A stretch of DNA of 64,000 nucleotides from Acidobacteriota bacterium (GTDB lineage: Bacteria > Acidobacteriota > Terriglobia > Acidiferrales > UBA7541): contig JABCYZ010000033.1 of the NCBI GenBank assembly GCA_013289955.1, positions 1 to 64,000 of the forward strand, in the 5' to 3' direction. Shown piece by piece: positions 1 to 7,658 of this stretch. Both the position numbers and the translations under genes were made by a program. The notes under the pieces were generated by a model. That model was not told the DNA's origin. It searched no databases and saw only the letters and a program-made list of their open reading frames with translations. How positions within the stretch are numbered: the stretch's first letter is position 1; every line of letters begins with the position of its first letter.

Positions 1-34
1 CGAAACGAGATTAAGTAAGAGGTAAGAGGCAGCG

Positions 35-853
35 ATGGGACTGAAGAGCTTTAATCCATATACGGCTTCGCGGCGGTTTATCACCGTCGTGGACAAGAGC
101 CACATCACCAAGCAAGAGCCGGAAAAGTCTCTGCTCGAGCCGAAGAAGCGCTCTGGCGGAAGAAACAACCACGGCGAAATCGTGGTCTGGCATCGCGGCG
201 GTGGCCACAAAAAGCAGTACCGCAAAGTGGATTTTCGCCGCGACAAGCTCGGCATTCCGGCGAAAGTGGCGGCCATCGAGTACGACCCGAACCGCAGCGC
301 GAATCTTGCGCTTTTGCACTACGCCGACGGCGACAAGCGCTACATCTTGCACCCGGTGGGGCTCGAGGTGGGCGCAACCGTTTCAACCGGCGAAGGCGCG
401 GACATTCTTCCGGGCAATGCGCTGCAGATCAAGCACATTCCTCCCGGCACGATGGTTCATAACCTTGAGCTGAATCCGGGCCGCGGCGGACAGGTGGTTC
501 GCTCGGCGGGCGGCTCGGCGCAGCTTTTGAGCAAGGAAGGCGAAATCGCTCTGGTAAAGCTGCCTTCCGGTGAAGTCCGCAAGTTTTCGCTGGATTGCAT
601 GGCGACGGTTGGGCAAGTTGGCAATCTCGACCATGAGAATGAGACTTTCGGCAAGGCGGGCCGCACGCGCTGGCGCGGTATCAAGCCAACGGTTCGCGGC
701 GTAGCGATGAACCCCGTGGATCATCCGCACGGTGGTGGTGAAGGCAAGGTGAAGGGCAACCACCCGCAAACGCCGTGGGCTTTCCCGACGCTGGGCAAGA
801 AGACGCGCAACAACAAGCGTACCGACCGCAACATCGTCGAGAGAAGGAAGTAA
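35..853 (+). CDS. rplB: 50S ribosomal protein L2
   Basis: Ribosomal protein L2 binds 23S rRNA near the peptidyl-transferase centre and is needed for subunit joining. The 272-residue product has the family length. It shows the conserved C-terminal segment with GVAMNPVDHPHGGGEGK (the functionally important His is in HPHGGG) and a basic RKKTRNNK-like tail. An AAGAGG ribosome-binding site lies 5 bases before the ATG. It is the first complete gene of the S10 part of the operon; its usual upstream neighbours (rplW, rplD) lie outside the window. Identification is firm. Confidence 0.98.
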   Translation: MGLKSFNPYTASRRFITVVDKSHITKQEPEKSLLEPKKRSGGRNNHGEIVVWHRGGGHKKQYRKVDFRRDKLGIPAKVAAIEYDPNRSANLALLHYADGDKRYILHPVGLEVGATVSTGEGADILPGNALQIKHIPPGTMVHNLELNPGRGGQVVRSAGGSAQLLSKEGEIALVKLPSGEVRKFSLDCMATVGQVGNLDHENETFGKAGRTRWRGIKPTVRGVAMNPVDHPHGGGEGKVKGNHPQTPWAFPTLGKKTRNNKRTDRNIVERRK

Positions 854-920
854 GGGACAGATTCGAACAAGCGTGACGCAGCAAACGCTGGAAGCTGGGC
901 CCTGATGGCAGAGCGGCCTG

Positions 921-1283
921 GTGAGAGCAAACGCGATGAGAGCAACACGAACGACACGATCGGCGGGACGGCGGACATCGTTAGGAAGAGCGGCGGCAAA
1001 GCGCTCGGCCCGGCCCGCCAAGCCAGCCACGAAGCGCGCAGCGGCGAAGAGCACGAAGCCGGTGCGGCCAACCGGGAAAGTGGTGGTACCGCCGCCGGAG
1101 CCGGTGCTGTACAAGCTGTGCAAGCCGGGCTGGGCGGTGATTGTAGAGCGGATTCCGAACGCGCAAGGCACGCGGTTTGTGTGCCCGTTTTGCCCGAAGT
1201 CGCACCGCGTTCCGGGGCCTGTGAGGGGATTCAAGAAGATGCGGCGCGCGCCGTGGGGCCGCCTGCGCCGGGTGGAGGAATAG
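921..1283 (+). CDS. Small basic Cys-containing protein between rplB and rpsS, unknown function
   Basis: This ORF of about 120 residues sits where rplB and rpsS are normally adjacent. The N-terminal half is an Arg/Ala/Lys/Ser/Thr-rich, histone-H1-like disordered tail. The C-terminal half is better ordered, with LYKLCKPGW, then FVCPFCPKSHRVPGPVRGF; the three cysteines plus His resemble a degenerate zinc knuckle. The start is either GTG 921 or ATG 936 in the same frame. It ends 7 bases before rpsS and so would be co-transcribed with ribosomal genes. A competing frame (905-1306) is Gly/Ala-rich, lacks an ordered region and runs into rpsS, so I prefer this one. A nucleic-acid or ribosome-binding role is inference only. 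Confidence 0.6.
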   Translation: MRANAMRATRTTRSAGRRTSLGRAAAKRSARPAKPATKRAAAKSTKPVRPTGKVVVPPPEPVLYKLCKPGWAVIVERIPNAQGTRFVCPFCPKSHRVPGPVRGFKKMRRAPWGRLRRVEE

Positions 1284-1290
1284 GGAATCA

Positions 1291-1647
1291 ATGGCACGCT
1301 CACTGAAAAAAGGGCCGTTTGTAGACGGCCACCTGCGTGAAAAGGTCGAAGGACTCAACACGCGGAATGAAAAGAAAGTGGTAAAGACCTGGTCGCGGCG
1401 CTCGACGATTGTGCCGGAAATGATCGGGCACACCATTGCCGTGCACAACGGAAAGAAATTCATCCCCGTATATGTGACCGAGCAGATGATCGGGCACAAG
1501 CTGGGCGAATTTTCGCCGACGCGCACCTTCAAAGGTCACGCCGTCAAGGCCGCGCTCGAGCGGGCTGCAGGCGCGGCTCCGGCAGGTGGCGCAGCGCCAG
1601 CAGGAGCACCAGCGGGAGGCGGCGCGGCTCCCGCGCCGAAGGCATAA
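1291..1647 (+). CDS. rpsS: 30S ribosomal protein S19
   Basis: S19 pairs with S13 at the head of the small subunit and contacts the A-site region. The core starts MARSLKKGPFVDGHL and contains the conserved TWSRRSTIVPEMIGHTIAVHNGKK region, ending in GEFSPTRTFKGH. At 118 residues it is about 25 longer than the usual length of about 92. The excess is a low-complexity Ala/Pro/Gly tail after residue 90, probably disordered. It is followed 3 bases later by rplV. Identification is firm; the role of the tail is unknown. Confidence 0.97.
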   Translation: MARSLKKGPFVDGHLREKVEGLNTRNEKKVVKTWSRRSTIVPEMIGHTIAVHNGKKFIPVYVTEQMIGHKLGEFSPTRTFKGHAVKAALERAAGAAPAGGAAPAGAPAGGGAAPAPKA

Positions 1648-1650
1648 GTT

Positions 1651-2163
1651 ATGGCTGACCTACAGACACAAACCGCCGGTACGATTGAAGCGCACGCGCT
1701 CGCAAGGCATGTGCGGATGTCGCCGCAGAAGGCGCGTCTCGTGATGGACTTGATTCGCGGCGCAAGGGCGCAAGACGCTTTGCAGACTCTTCGCTACACG
1801 CCGAAACGCGCAGGAAAGCATATCGAAAAAGTGTTGCGCAGCGCGATCGCCAACGCCGAGCGTAAGGCCGAGGATTCCGGCTCGCCGCTCGATGTCGATC
1901 AACTGTATGTTTCCACCTGCTTTGTGAACGAAGGCGCTCGCTGGAAGAGGATACGCCCGGCGCCGATGGGCCGCGCGTTCCGTTATCAGAAGCGCACCGC
2001 ACATCTGTGGGTCGGCGTTGCCGAGCATCACGTTGCCGCTGCCGAACGCGTGGCGTCCAACCTGGCCGAAGCGGAATCGCAGAAGGGCGCACGCGGAACG
2101 ATTCGGCGCGTGAGGAAAGCCTTGACCGGAAAGCGCACGCCTTCGAAAAAGGGGAAGAAGTAA
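1651..2163 (+). CDS. rplV: 50S ribosomal protein L22
   Basis: L22 lines the nascent-peptide exit tunnel and binds several 23S rRNA domains. The core has the family signature HVRMSPQKARLVMDLIRG and the tunnel hairpin region near RWKRIRPAPMGRAFRYQKRTAHL. At 170 residues it is longer than the usual 110-115, with a basic Lys/Arg-rich C-terminal extension of about 50 residues. Its TAA stop overlaps the ATG of rpsC by one base (TAATG), indicating translational coupling. Identification is firm. Confidence 0.97.
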   Translation: MADLQTQTAGTIEAHALARHVRMSPQKARLVMDLIRGARAQDALQTLRYTPKRAGKHIEKVLRSAIANAERKAEDSGSPLDVDQLYVSTCFVNEGARWKRIRPAPMGRAFRYQKRTAHLWVGVAEHHVAAAERVASNLAEAESQKGARGTIRRVRKALTGKRTPSKKGKK

Positions 2164-2837
2164 TGGGACAGAAGACACACCCTTACGGGTTTCGCCTGGG
2201 CTACAACAAGCCGTGGAAATCGCGCTGGTATGCCGACCGCGACTACGCCGATCTCCTTCACGAAGATGTGAAGCTGCGTCGCGAGCTGAAAGACAAGCTC
2301 AAAAGCGCCGGCATCAGCTCGATCGATATCGAACGCGCCGCCAACAAGCTCGTTGTGCGCATCTACACGGCGCGGCCGGGCATCATCATCGGCCGCAAGG
2401 GCGCGGAAATCGACAAGCTCAAGCAGGAAGTGCAGAAGCGCACCAAGCGCGAAGTACATATCGATATCCAGGAAGTGCATCGCCCGGAACTCGACGCGCA
2501 GCTGGTTGCCGAATCAATTGCCTTGCAGCTTGAAAAGCGCGTGGCCTTTCGCCGCGCGATGCGCAAGGCGGTGGACTCTGCTCTCCGGTTTGGCTGCAAG
2601 GGTATCAAAGTTCGCGTTGCAGGCCGTTTAAACGGCGCGGAAATCGCCCGCAAGGAATGGTATTTGCAGGGCCGTCTGCCGCTGCAAACGCTGCGCGCGG
2701 ACATCGACTACGGCACCGCCGAAGCGCAAACCACATACGGCGTGATTGGCGTGAAGTGCTGGGTCTATCAAGGCGAAAACGTGCCGAAGCGCGCTTCAAA
2801 GATTCAGAAAGAGCGCGACGCAGTCGCGGCAGCGTGA
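2163..2837 (+). CDS. rpsC: 30S ribosomal protein S3
   Basis: S3 lies at the mRNA entry site and has helicase-like activity with S4. The 224-residue product starts MGQKTHPYGFRLGYNKPW, contains a KH type-2 RNA-binding motif (PGIIIGRKGAEIDKL) and ends with the conserved S3 C-terminal domain (GVIGVKCWVYQGE). The frame stays open to 2007, but the start at 2163 is clear from the family N-terminus and from the one-base overlap with rplV. Confidence 0.98.
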   Translation: MGQKTHPYGFRLGYNKPWKSRWYADRDYADLLHEDVKLRRELKDKLKSAGISSIDIERAANKLVVRIYTARPGIIIGRKGAEIDKLKQEVQKRTKREVHIDIQEVHRPELDAQLVAESIALQLEKRVAFRRAMRKAVDSALRFGCKGIKVRVAGRLNGAEIARKEWYLQGRLPLQTLRADIDYGTAEAQTTYGVIGVKCWVYQGENVPKRASKIQKERDAVAAA

Positions 2838-2892
2838 AAACTCAAACCAGCCGCCCAGCGGCTTCTGAGATTAGGGAAGCGAGAACACAGCG

Positions 2893-3309
2893 ATGTTGAT
2901 GCCGAAGAAAGTGAAGTACAGAAAGCAGATGCGCGGCAGGCGCACAGGAAAAGCCTGGCGCGGCGGCGATCTCGCTTTCGGCGATTACGGACTGAAAGCC
3001 ATGGAAGCGGCGTGGATCACCGACCGCCAGATCGAAGCTTCGCGTGTCGCCATCACGCGCTTTATCAAGCGCGGCGGCAAACTCTGGATCCGGATTTTTC
3101 CGGATAAGCCTTTCACCAAGAAGCCGGCGGAAACCCGCATGGGCAAGGGCAAAGGCGCACCGGAAAAGTGGGTGGCAGTCGTGAAGCCGGGACGCATCAT
3201 GTTTGAAATGTCCGGCGTGGACGAAGCCACCGCCAAGGAAGCCATGGGACTAGCGGCGCACAAGCTGCCGATTCCCACGAAATTTATTACTCGCGCAGGG
3301 AGCTTGTAA
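2893..3309 (+). CDS. rplP: 50S ribosomal protein L16
   Basis: L16 organises the tRNA-binding A and P region of the large subunit. The 138-residue product has the normal length. It starts MLMPKKVKYRKQMRGR and contains the conserved GKGKGAPEKWVAVVKPGRIMFE-type loop that contacts tRNA. The gap to rpsC is 55 bases, with a GGGAAGCGAG purine stretch before the start. Identification is firm. Confidence 0.98.
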   Translation: MLMPKKVKYRKQMRGRRTGKAWRGGDLAFGDYGLKAMEAAWITDRQIEASRVAITRFIKRGGKLWIRIFPDKPFTKKPAETRMGKGKGAPEKWVAVVKPGRIMFEMSGVDEATAKEAMGLAAHKLPIPTKFITRAGSL

Positions 3310-3311
3310 TT

Positions 3312-3542
3312 ATGCCAAAGCGCATTGAAAAAATTCGCGAAGCGGGCGTCAACGAGCTCGAAGCGCAGCAAAAAGAGCTTACCGAGCAGATTTTCCGGCT
3401 GAAGTTCCAGCTTTCGACCGGCCAGGCGGAAGCGCTGAAACGCCTCCGGGAATCGAAAAAAGACTTGGCGCGCGTGAAGACCCTTCTTCGCGCCCAGGAA
3501 ATCGCGGCGGAAGCGAAGTCCGAAGCAGCAGGGAAGGCGTAA
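3312..3542 (+). CDS. rpmC: 50S ribosomal protein L29
   Basis: L29 sits at the peptide exit next to L23 and helps form the docking site for trigger factor and SRP. The 76-residue product is a long-helix protein. It carries the family segment NELEAQQKELTEQIFRLKFQ followed by ALKRLRESKKDLARVKTLL, and has an Ala/Glu-rich C-terminus. Its TAA overlaps the rpsQ ATG by one base. Confidence 0.96.
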   Translation: MPKRIEKIREAGVNELEAQQKELTEQIFRLKFQLSTGQAEALKRLRESKKDLARVKTLLRAQEIAAEAKSEAAGKA

Positions 3543-3844
3543 TGACAACCGAAACACCAGCGGCAGCAGCACCGAAGACCGAGACACGCGGCGAGCGCAC
3601 CATCCTCACCGGCAAAGTCACCAGCGCAAAGATGGAAAAGACCATCGTCGTGGAAGTCACGCGCCTGGTGCAGCACCCCAAGTATCACCGCGTGGTGCGC
3701 ATCTCGAAGAAATTTTACGCCCACGATGAACTGCGTGCGGCGAAACAGGGCGACACGGTGAGGATTGTGGCTTCGCGGCCGCTTTCCCGCCTGAAGCGCT
3801 GGCGGCTGAAGGAAGTGCTGACGCGGAACGCGTCGGCCCAGTAG
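3542..3844 (+). CDS. rpsQ: 30S ribosomal protein S17
   Basis: S17 is a primary 16S rRNA-binding protein with an OB fold. The 100-residue product has the core LTGKVTSAKMEKTIVVEV and the downstream SKKFYAHDE and GDTVRIVASRPLSRLKRW motifs. A short Thr/Ala/Pro-rich N-terminal extension of about 18 residues precedes the core. It overlaps rpmC by one base. Confidence 0.97.
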   Translation: MTTETPAAAAPKTETRGERTILTGKVTSAKMEKTIVVEVTRLVQHPKYHRVVRISKKFYAHDELRAAKQGDTVRIVASRPLSRLKRWRLKEVLTRNASAQ

Positions 3845-3864
3845 CGGGACAGGGGAGCACACCG

Positions 3865-4233
3865 ATGATTCAGATGCGAACCTGGCTGACGGTAGCCGAC
3901 AATTCCGGCGCGCGGAAGCTGATGTGCATTATGCCTGTAGGTGGCGACGCCGGACTCCAAGCCGGACTCGGCGATGTCATCACCGCGTCGGTAAAGGAAG
4001 CGACACCCGAGAGCCAGGTAAAAAAGGGCACGGTCGTCAAAGCCGTGATTGTTCGGATGCGGAAAGAGCGGCGCCGCAAGGATGGCACGTACATCCGGTT
4101 TGACGATAATGCCGCGGTTTTGATCAATGATGCGGGCGAACCCGTGGGAACGCGCGTGTTTGGCCCGGTAGCAAGAGAGCTGCGCGATAAAAAATTCTCC
4201 AAGATTGTTTCGCTGGCTCCGGAGGTTTGGTAA
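3865..4233 (+). CDS. rplN: 50S ribosomal protein L14
   Basis: L14 forms part of the inter-subunit bridge with 16S helix 14. The 122-residue length is exactly that of the family. It starts MIQMRTWLTVADNSGARKLM and has the conserved ends FDDNAAVLINDAGEPVGTRV and GPVARELRDKKFSKIVSLAPEV. Gap to rpsQ is 20 bases; rplX begins 3 bases after the stop. Confidence 0.98.
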   Translation: MIQMRTWLTVADNSGARKLMCIMPVGGDAGLQAGLGDVITASVKEATPESQVKKGTVVKAVIVRMRKERRRKDGTYIRFDDNAAVLINDAGEPVGTRVFGPVARELRDKKFSKIVSLAPEVW

Positions 4234-4236
4234 GCA

Positions 4237-4590
4237 ATGACACTGCGACATGAAAGAATCGAGCGGCACACCATCGGTATCCGCAAGGGCGACCAGGTGA
4301 AAATTATCGCCGGACGCGATGCGGGCAAGACCGGCCGGGTGCTCTCGATCAACGCGAAGAAGAATACCTTGGTGGTCGAGCATGCTTCGATCATCAAGCG
4401 CCACACGCGGCCGAACCCGGGCAAGAACATCAAGGGCGGCATCGTCGAAAAGGAAGGCCCGGTCAACGTTTCAAATGTGATGATTGTTTGCTCCAGTTGC
4501 GGCAAGCATGCGCGCATGGGGCACAACATCCTTCCGGATGGAACGAAGGTGCGTGCCTGCCGCCGTTGCGGCACGACCCTGGATAAGTAG
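4237..4590 (+). CDS. rplX: 50S ribosomal protein L24
   Basis: L24 initiates large-subunit assembly. The 117-residue product has the KOW motif (KGDQVKIIAGRDAGKTGRV). Its C-terminal half carries two Cys-X2-Cys pairs (CSSCGK and CRRCGT), as in the zinc-ribbon-like L24 found in many bacteria. Identification is firm. Confidence 0.97.
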   Translation: MTLRHERIERHTIGIRKGDQVKIIAGRDAGKTGRVLSINAKKNTLVVEHASIIKRHTRPNPGKNIKGGIVEKEGPVNVSNVMIVCSSCGKHARMGHNILPDGTKVRACRRCGTTLDK

Positions 4591-4623
4591 TTTTTTTAGT
4601 AAAGGACAAGGCAGAAGAGAGAA

Positions 4624-5181
4624 ATGAAGACGCGACTACACGAAAAATACAGCAGCGAAACGGTGCCGGCCCTGATGAAGCGCTTTGGCTGGGAAAACAA
4701 GATGGCCGTTCCGAGACTGCAGAAGATCACGGTGAATATCGGCCTTGGCGAAGCCAGCCAGAACGCCAAGTTGCTGGATACTGCCGCGGTCGAGCTCGGC
4801 CAGATCACCGGACAAAAGGCCATCATCACGCGCGCCAAGAAATCGATCGCCAACTTCAAAATCCGCAAAGGCATGCCCATCGGCTGCGCCGTGACCCTGC
4901 GCGGAGAAAAGATGTACGAATTTCTGGACCGGCTCTGCAATGTAGTTCTGCCGCGCGTCCGCGATTTCCGCGGGCTGCCTTCGCACGCTTTCGATGGCCG
5001 CGGCAACTATACTCTGGGCCTGAAAGATCAGCTCGTGTTTCCCGAAATCGATTACACGCGCGTGGACAAGATCAAGGGCATGAACGTCACGCTGACAACG
5101 ACCGCAAAGAACGACGAGGAAGGCCGCGAGCTTCTCAAAGGTCTCGGAGTTCCCCTGCGCGTTCCTGGAGGAGCGCAATAA
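4624..5181 (+). CDS. rplE: 50S ribosomal protein L5
   Basis: L5 binds 5S rRNA and contacts P-site tRNA. The 185-residue product has the signature region LQKITVNIGLGEASQNAK, GQKAIITRAKKSIANFKIRKG and the C-terminal GLKDQLVFPEIDYTRVDKIKGMNV. It is preceded by a purine-rich leader (GGCAGAAGAGAGAA). The stop directly abuts the start of rpsN without spacing. Confidence 0.98.
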   Translation: MKTRLHEKYSSETVPALMKRFGWENKMAVPRLQKITVNIGLGEASQNAKLLDTAAVELGQITGQKAIITRAKKSIANFKIRKGMPIGCAVTLRGEKMYEFLDRLCNVVLPRVRDFRGLPSHAFDGRGNYTLGLKDQLVFPEIDYTRVDKIKGMNVTLTTTAKNDEEGRELLKGLGVPLRVPGGAQ

Positions 5182-5367
5182 ATGGCACGCCTGGCAAAAA
5201 TCGCAAAGACACATAAGAAACCGAAATTCAAAGTGCGCGTTCGCAACCGCTGCCGCGTCTGCGGCCGCGCTCGCGCCTACATTCGCAAGTTCCAGATGTG
5301 CAGAATCTGTTTCCGCGGTATGGCGCTCAAGGGAGAAATTCCCGGCGTCGTGAAGGCAAGCTGGTAG
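5182..5367 (+). CDS. rpsN: 30S ribosomal protein S14, zinc-binding type
   Basis: S14 is a late-assembling protein of the 30S head. The short 61-residue form has two Cys-X2-Cys pairs (CRVC and CRIC, 12 residues apart), the zinc-binding C+ type, as opposed to the longer zinc-free paralogue made under zinc limitation. It starts directly after the rplE stop. The C-terminus GEIPGVVKASW is typical. Confidence 0.97.
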   Translation: MARLAKIAKTHKKPKFKVRVRNRCRVCGRARAYIRKFQMCRICFRGMALKGEIPGVVKASW

Positions 5368-5401
5368 TCGCCGCGGCCAGCGGCGCATTACAGGAGAAAC
5401 G

Positions 5402-5800
5402 ATGCAAACGGATCCCATCGCCGATTTTTTGACGCGCATTCGCAACGCCGCGGCTGCCAAGCACCAGCGCGTGGACGTGCCGGCGTCGAAGCTCAAAGCG
5501 GAAATCGCCCGCATTCTGAAGGAAGAAGGCTATATCTCGACCTTTAAAATGGTCGACGAGAACAAGACGCGCAAAATGCTCCGCGTGTTCCTGAAATATA
5601 CTCCGGACCGGCGCAGCGTCATCTCCGGCGTGAAGCGCATTTCGCGCCCCGGCTCGCGCCGCTACCTCGGAGCTACCGATATCCGCCCTGTCGTTGGCGG
5701 CCTGGGCATCAACATTTTAACGACGCCAAAAGGCCTGATGAGCGGACGCAGCGCTCGCAAGGCCAAAGTAGGCGGCGAAATTCTTTGCGAGGTCTGGTAA
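5402..5800 (+). CDS. rpsH: 30S ribosomal protein S8
   Basis: S8 is a primary binder of the 16S rRNA central domain and in many bacteria represses the spc operon by binding its mRNA. The 132-residue product starts with TDPIADFLTRIRNA and ends with the conserved ISTPKGLMS-like segment (here LTTPKGLMSGRSARKAKVGGEILCEVW). An AGGAGA site precedes the ATG. Whether autoregulation occurs here cannot be seen from the DNA. Confidence 0.98.
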   Translation: MQTDPIADFLTRIRNAAAAKHQRVDVPASKLKAEIARILKEEGYISTFKMVDENKTRKMLRVFLKYTPDRRSVISGVKRISRPGSRRYLGATDIRPVVGGLGINILTTPKGLMSGRSARKAKVGGEILCEVW

Positions 5801-5810
5801 TCGTTGTGCA

Positions 5811-5830
5811 GGGGCGGGCTTGCCCCGCCC
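5811..5830. repeat. GC-rich intergenic hairpin between rpsH and rplF
   Basis: A 7-base perfect inverted repeat (GGGCGGG at 5812-5818, CCCGCCC at 5824-5830) with a 5-base loop sits in the 82-base gap before rplF. There is no T-run, so it is not an obvious terminator. It belongs to a set of similar short GC-rich palindromes scattered between genes in this window. Confidence 0.6.
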
Positions 5831-5882
5831 GGTTAGAGGCAAGCTGGAAACGATTCGAGTTTTCGGAGCTAAGGACGAACAG

Positions 5883-6431
5883 ATGTCACGTATCGGACGC
5901 AAACCAATTCCCGTTCCCGCAGGCGTGAAGATCGCTTTGCAGAGCGGACAAGTCGATGTGCAGGGCCCCAAGGGCAAGCTCACCGTCCCGCTGCCGCACG
6001 GCATCACGTTTGAACAAAAAGACGGCGTGCTCACGGCTCTTCGCGACACCGAAGAGCACCGCGCGCTTCACGGTCTCGCGCGCGCTCTTGTGGCCAACGC
6101 GGTTCATGGCGTCACGCAGGGTTTCAAGAAGGATTTGGACATCGTTGGCGTAGGGTACCGCGCCGAGCTCAAGGGCAAAATCGTGGCCTTCGCTCTCGGC
6201 AAGTCGCACCCCATCGAGTTTCCGGTTCCGGAAGGAATCCAGATCACGGTGGACAAGCAGACGCACATTGTCGTCAGTGGCGCGGACAAAGGCAAGGTCG
6301 GGCAAGTCGCCGCCGATATGCGCGCCCTCCGTCCGCCCGATCCGTACAAACAGAAGGGTGTGCGCATTACCGGCGAACGTTTGAAGAAGAAGGCCGGCAA
6401 AGCTGGCGCAAAGGCCGGCGGAACCGCCTAG
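5883..6431 (+). CDS. rplF: 50S ribosomal protein L6
   Basis: L6 lies near the GTPase-associated centre and sarcin-ricin loop. The 182-residue product begins MSRIGRKPIPVPAGVKI and has the duplicated L6 fold, with VGVGYRAELKGK-like and RPPDPYKQKGVRITGE segments, the latter being the L6 signature. The frame extends upstream to 5820 through the intergenic hairpin. Start 5883 is chosen from the family N-terminus and is preceded by AAGGACGAACAG. The tail is Ala/Lys-rich. Confidence 0.97.
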   Translation: MSRIGRKPIPVPAGVKIALQSGQVDVQGPKGKLTVPLPHGITFEQKDGVLTALRDTEEHRALHGLARALVANAVHGVTQGFKKDLDIVGVGYRAELKGKIVAFALGKSHPIEFPVPEGIQITVDKQTHIVVSGADKGKVGQVAADMRALRPPDPYKQKGVRITGERLKKKAGKAGAKAGGTA

Positions 6432-6436
6432 TTTTT

Positions 6437-6453
6437 TGGCCGCCTGGCGGCCA
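6437..6453. repeat. 17-base palindrome between rplF and rplR
   Basis: TGGCCGCC and GGCGGCCA flank a single central T, directly after a run of six T in the rplF-rplR gap. On the plus strand the T-run precedes rather than follows the hairpin. It could therefore act as a terminator only for a minus-strand transcript, and is more likely another intergenic palindrome. Confidence 0.5.
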
Positions 6454-6475
6454 GAGGTATCGAGGAGAAGAAACA

Positions 6476-6856
6476 GTGGCATCGGCAAGAGTTCGCAAGC
6501 TATCGAAAAATCTCCACCGCCTGCGCGTTCACGAACGCGTTCGTCAGCGCGTCGAAGGCACCACCGAGCGCCCGCGTCTGTGCGTCTACCGTTCGCTGGG
6601 ACACATTTACGCGCAGGTCATCGACGACCGCACCGGAAAAACCCTGGTCTCGGCCAGTTCCGTGGACGGCGAAACGAAGAAGAATCTGAAGGGTGGCGGA
6701 AACATCGCGGCAGCCAAAGTGATTGGCAAGACCATCGCCGATCGCGCCAAGGCTGCCGGAGTGGCTAAAGTAGTGTTCGACCGCGGCGGGTACAAGTATC
6801 ACGGCCGCGTCAAGGCGCTCGCCGACGCGGCGCGGGAAGCGGGGTTACAGTTCTAA
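6476..6856 (+). CDS. rplR: 50S ribosomal protein L18
   Basis: L18 binds 5S rRNA together with L5 and L25. The 126-residue product has the family core RPRLCVYRSLGHIYAQVIDD, TLVSASSVD and the C-terminal FDRGGYKYHGRVKALADAAREAGLQF. It uses a GTG start with an upstream GAGGAGAAG site. Confidence 0.97.
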   Translation: MASARVRKLSKNLHRLRVHERVRQRVEGTTERPRLCVYRSLGHIYAQVIDDRTGKTLVSASSVDGETKKNLKGGGNIAAAKVIGKTIADRAKAAGVAKVVFDRGGYKYHGRVKALADAAREAGLQF

Positions 6857-6860
6857 GCCT

Positions 6861-7430
6861 ATGTCGAAGCAAATTTTGCGAGACAGTTTAGCGGTACGCA
6901 GGCTGCTGGAGGTGAATCCGTCTGATTTGAAGGACGACGTCATCGCCATCAACCGCGTCACCAAAGTCGTAAAGGGCGGCAAGAATCTGAGCTTTTCGGC
7001 GCTCGTGGTTGTCGGCGACAGCCACGGCCACGCCGGCTTTGGCATGGGGAAAGCGCGCGAAGTTCCCATGGCCATCAAGAAAGCCATCGAGCAGGCGAAA
7101 AAGAACCTGATCAAGCTGAACTTGAAGGGCACAACGATTCCGCACCAGGTGCTCGGACGCTACGGCTCGGCGCAGGTGTTGCTGAAGCCCGCACCGGATG
7201 GGACCGGCGTGATCGCCGGGGGCCCCGTGCGCAAGGTGATGCAAGTGGCGGGAATTAGCAATGTGCTCACAAAGTCCTTGGGCACTTCGAATCCGCACAA
7301 CGTGGTAAAGGCGACGTTTGCCGCGCTGCTTGGTCTGAAGGACGCAGCGCAAGTCGCCGAGACGCGTTCCAAAACAATCGACGAAATCAGTGGCCGGTAT
7401 CAAAAAGCGGCCGCAGGTGAGAACAGCTAA
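6861..7430 (+). CDS. rpsE: 30S ribosomal protein S5
   Basis: S5 contributes to decoding fidelity and the mRNA entry helicase. The 189-residue product has the double-stranded-RNA-binding-like S5 N-terminal domain (DVIAINRVTKVVKGGKNLSFSALVVVGD) and the C-terminal TGVIAGGPVRKVMQVAGI motif. Its stop overlaps the rpmD ATG by one base. Confidence 0.98.
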   Translation: MSKQILRDSLAVRRLLEVNPSDLKDDVIAINRVTKVVKGGKNLSFSALVVVGDSHGHAGFGMGKAREVPMAIKKAIEQAKKNLIKLNLKGTTIPHQVLGRYGSAQVLLKPAPDGTGVIAGGPVRKVMQVAGISNVLTKSLGTSNPHNVVKATFAALLGLKDAAQVAETRSKTIDEISGRYQKAAAGENS

Positions 7431-7654
7431 TGGCTGCTAAGAAAACATCAAGCGAAGAAAGAATTGGCAAAGGCAAGGGCGGCAAGGTCAAGGTGAAGTG
7501 GGTCGTCAGCTTCATCAGCTGCACCGATGACATGCGCCAGACCATTCGCGGCCTCGGGCTGCGCAGAATGCATCAGGTTGTTGAGCGCGAGGACACGCCG
7601 GCGGTGCGCGGCATGATCCACAAAGTGCGTCACCTAGTGGAAGTGGTGGAGTAG
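7430..7654 (+). CDS. rpmD: 50S ribosomal protein L30
   Basis: L30 is a small large-subunit protein. The 74-residue product carries the family motif RQTIRGLGLRRMHQVVEREDTPAVRGMIHKVRHLVEV. A Lys/Gly-rich N-terminal extension of about 15 residues precedes the core. It overlaps rpsE by one base, so its translation is probably coupled. Confidence 0.95.
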   Translation: MAAKKTSSEERIGKGKGGKVKVKWVVSFISCTDDMRQTIRGLGLRRMHQVVEREDTPAVRGMIHKVRHLVEVVE

Positions 7655-7658
7655 AGCG

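Noticed and set aside
905..1306. Alternative 133-residue frame between rplB and rpsS
   Set aside because: Gly/Ala/Glu-rich with no ordered segment, and it overlaps the start of rpsS; the 921-1283 frame has a more protein-like C-terminal half.
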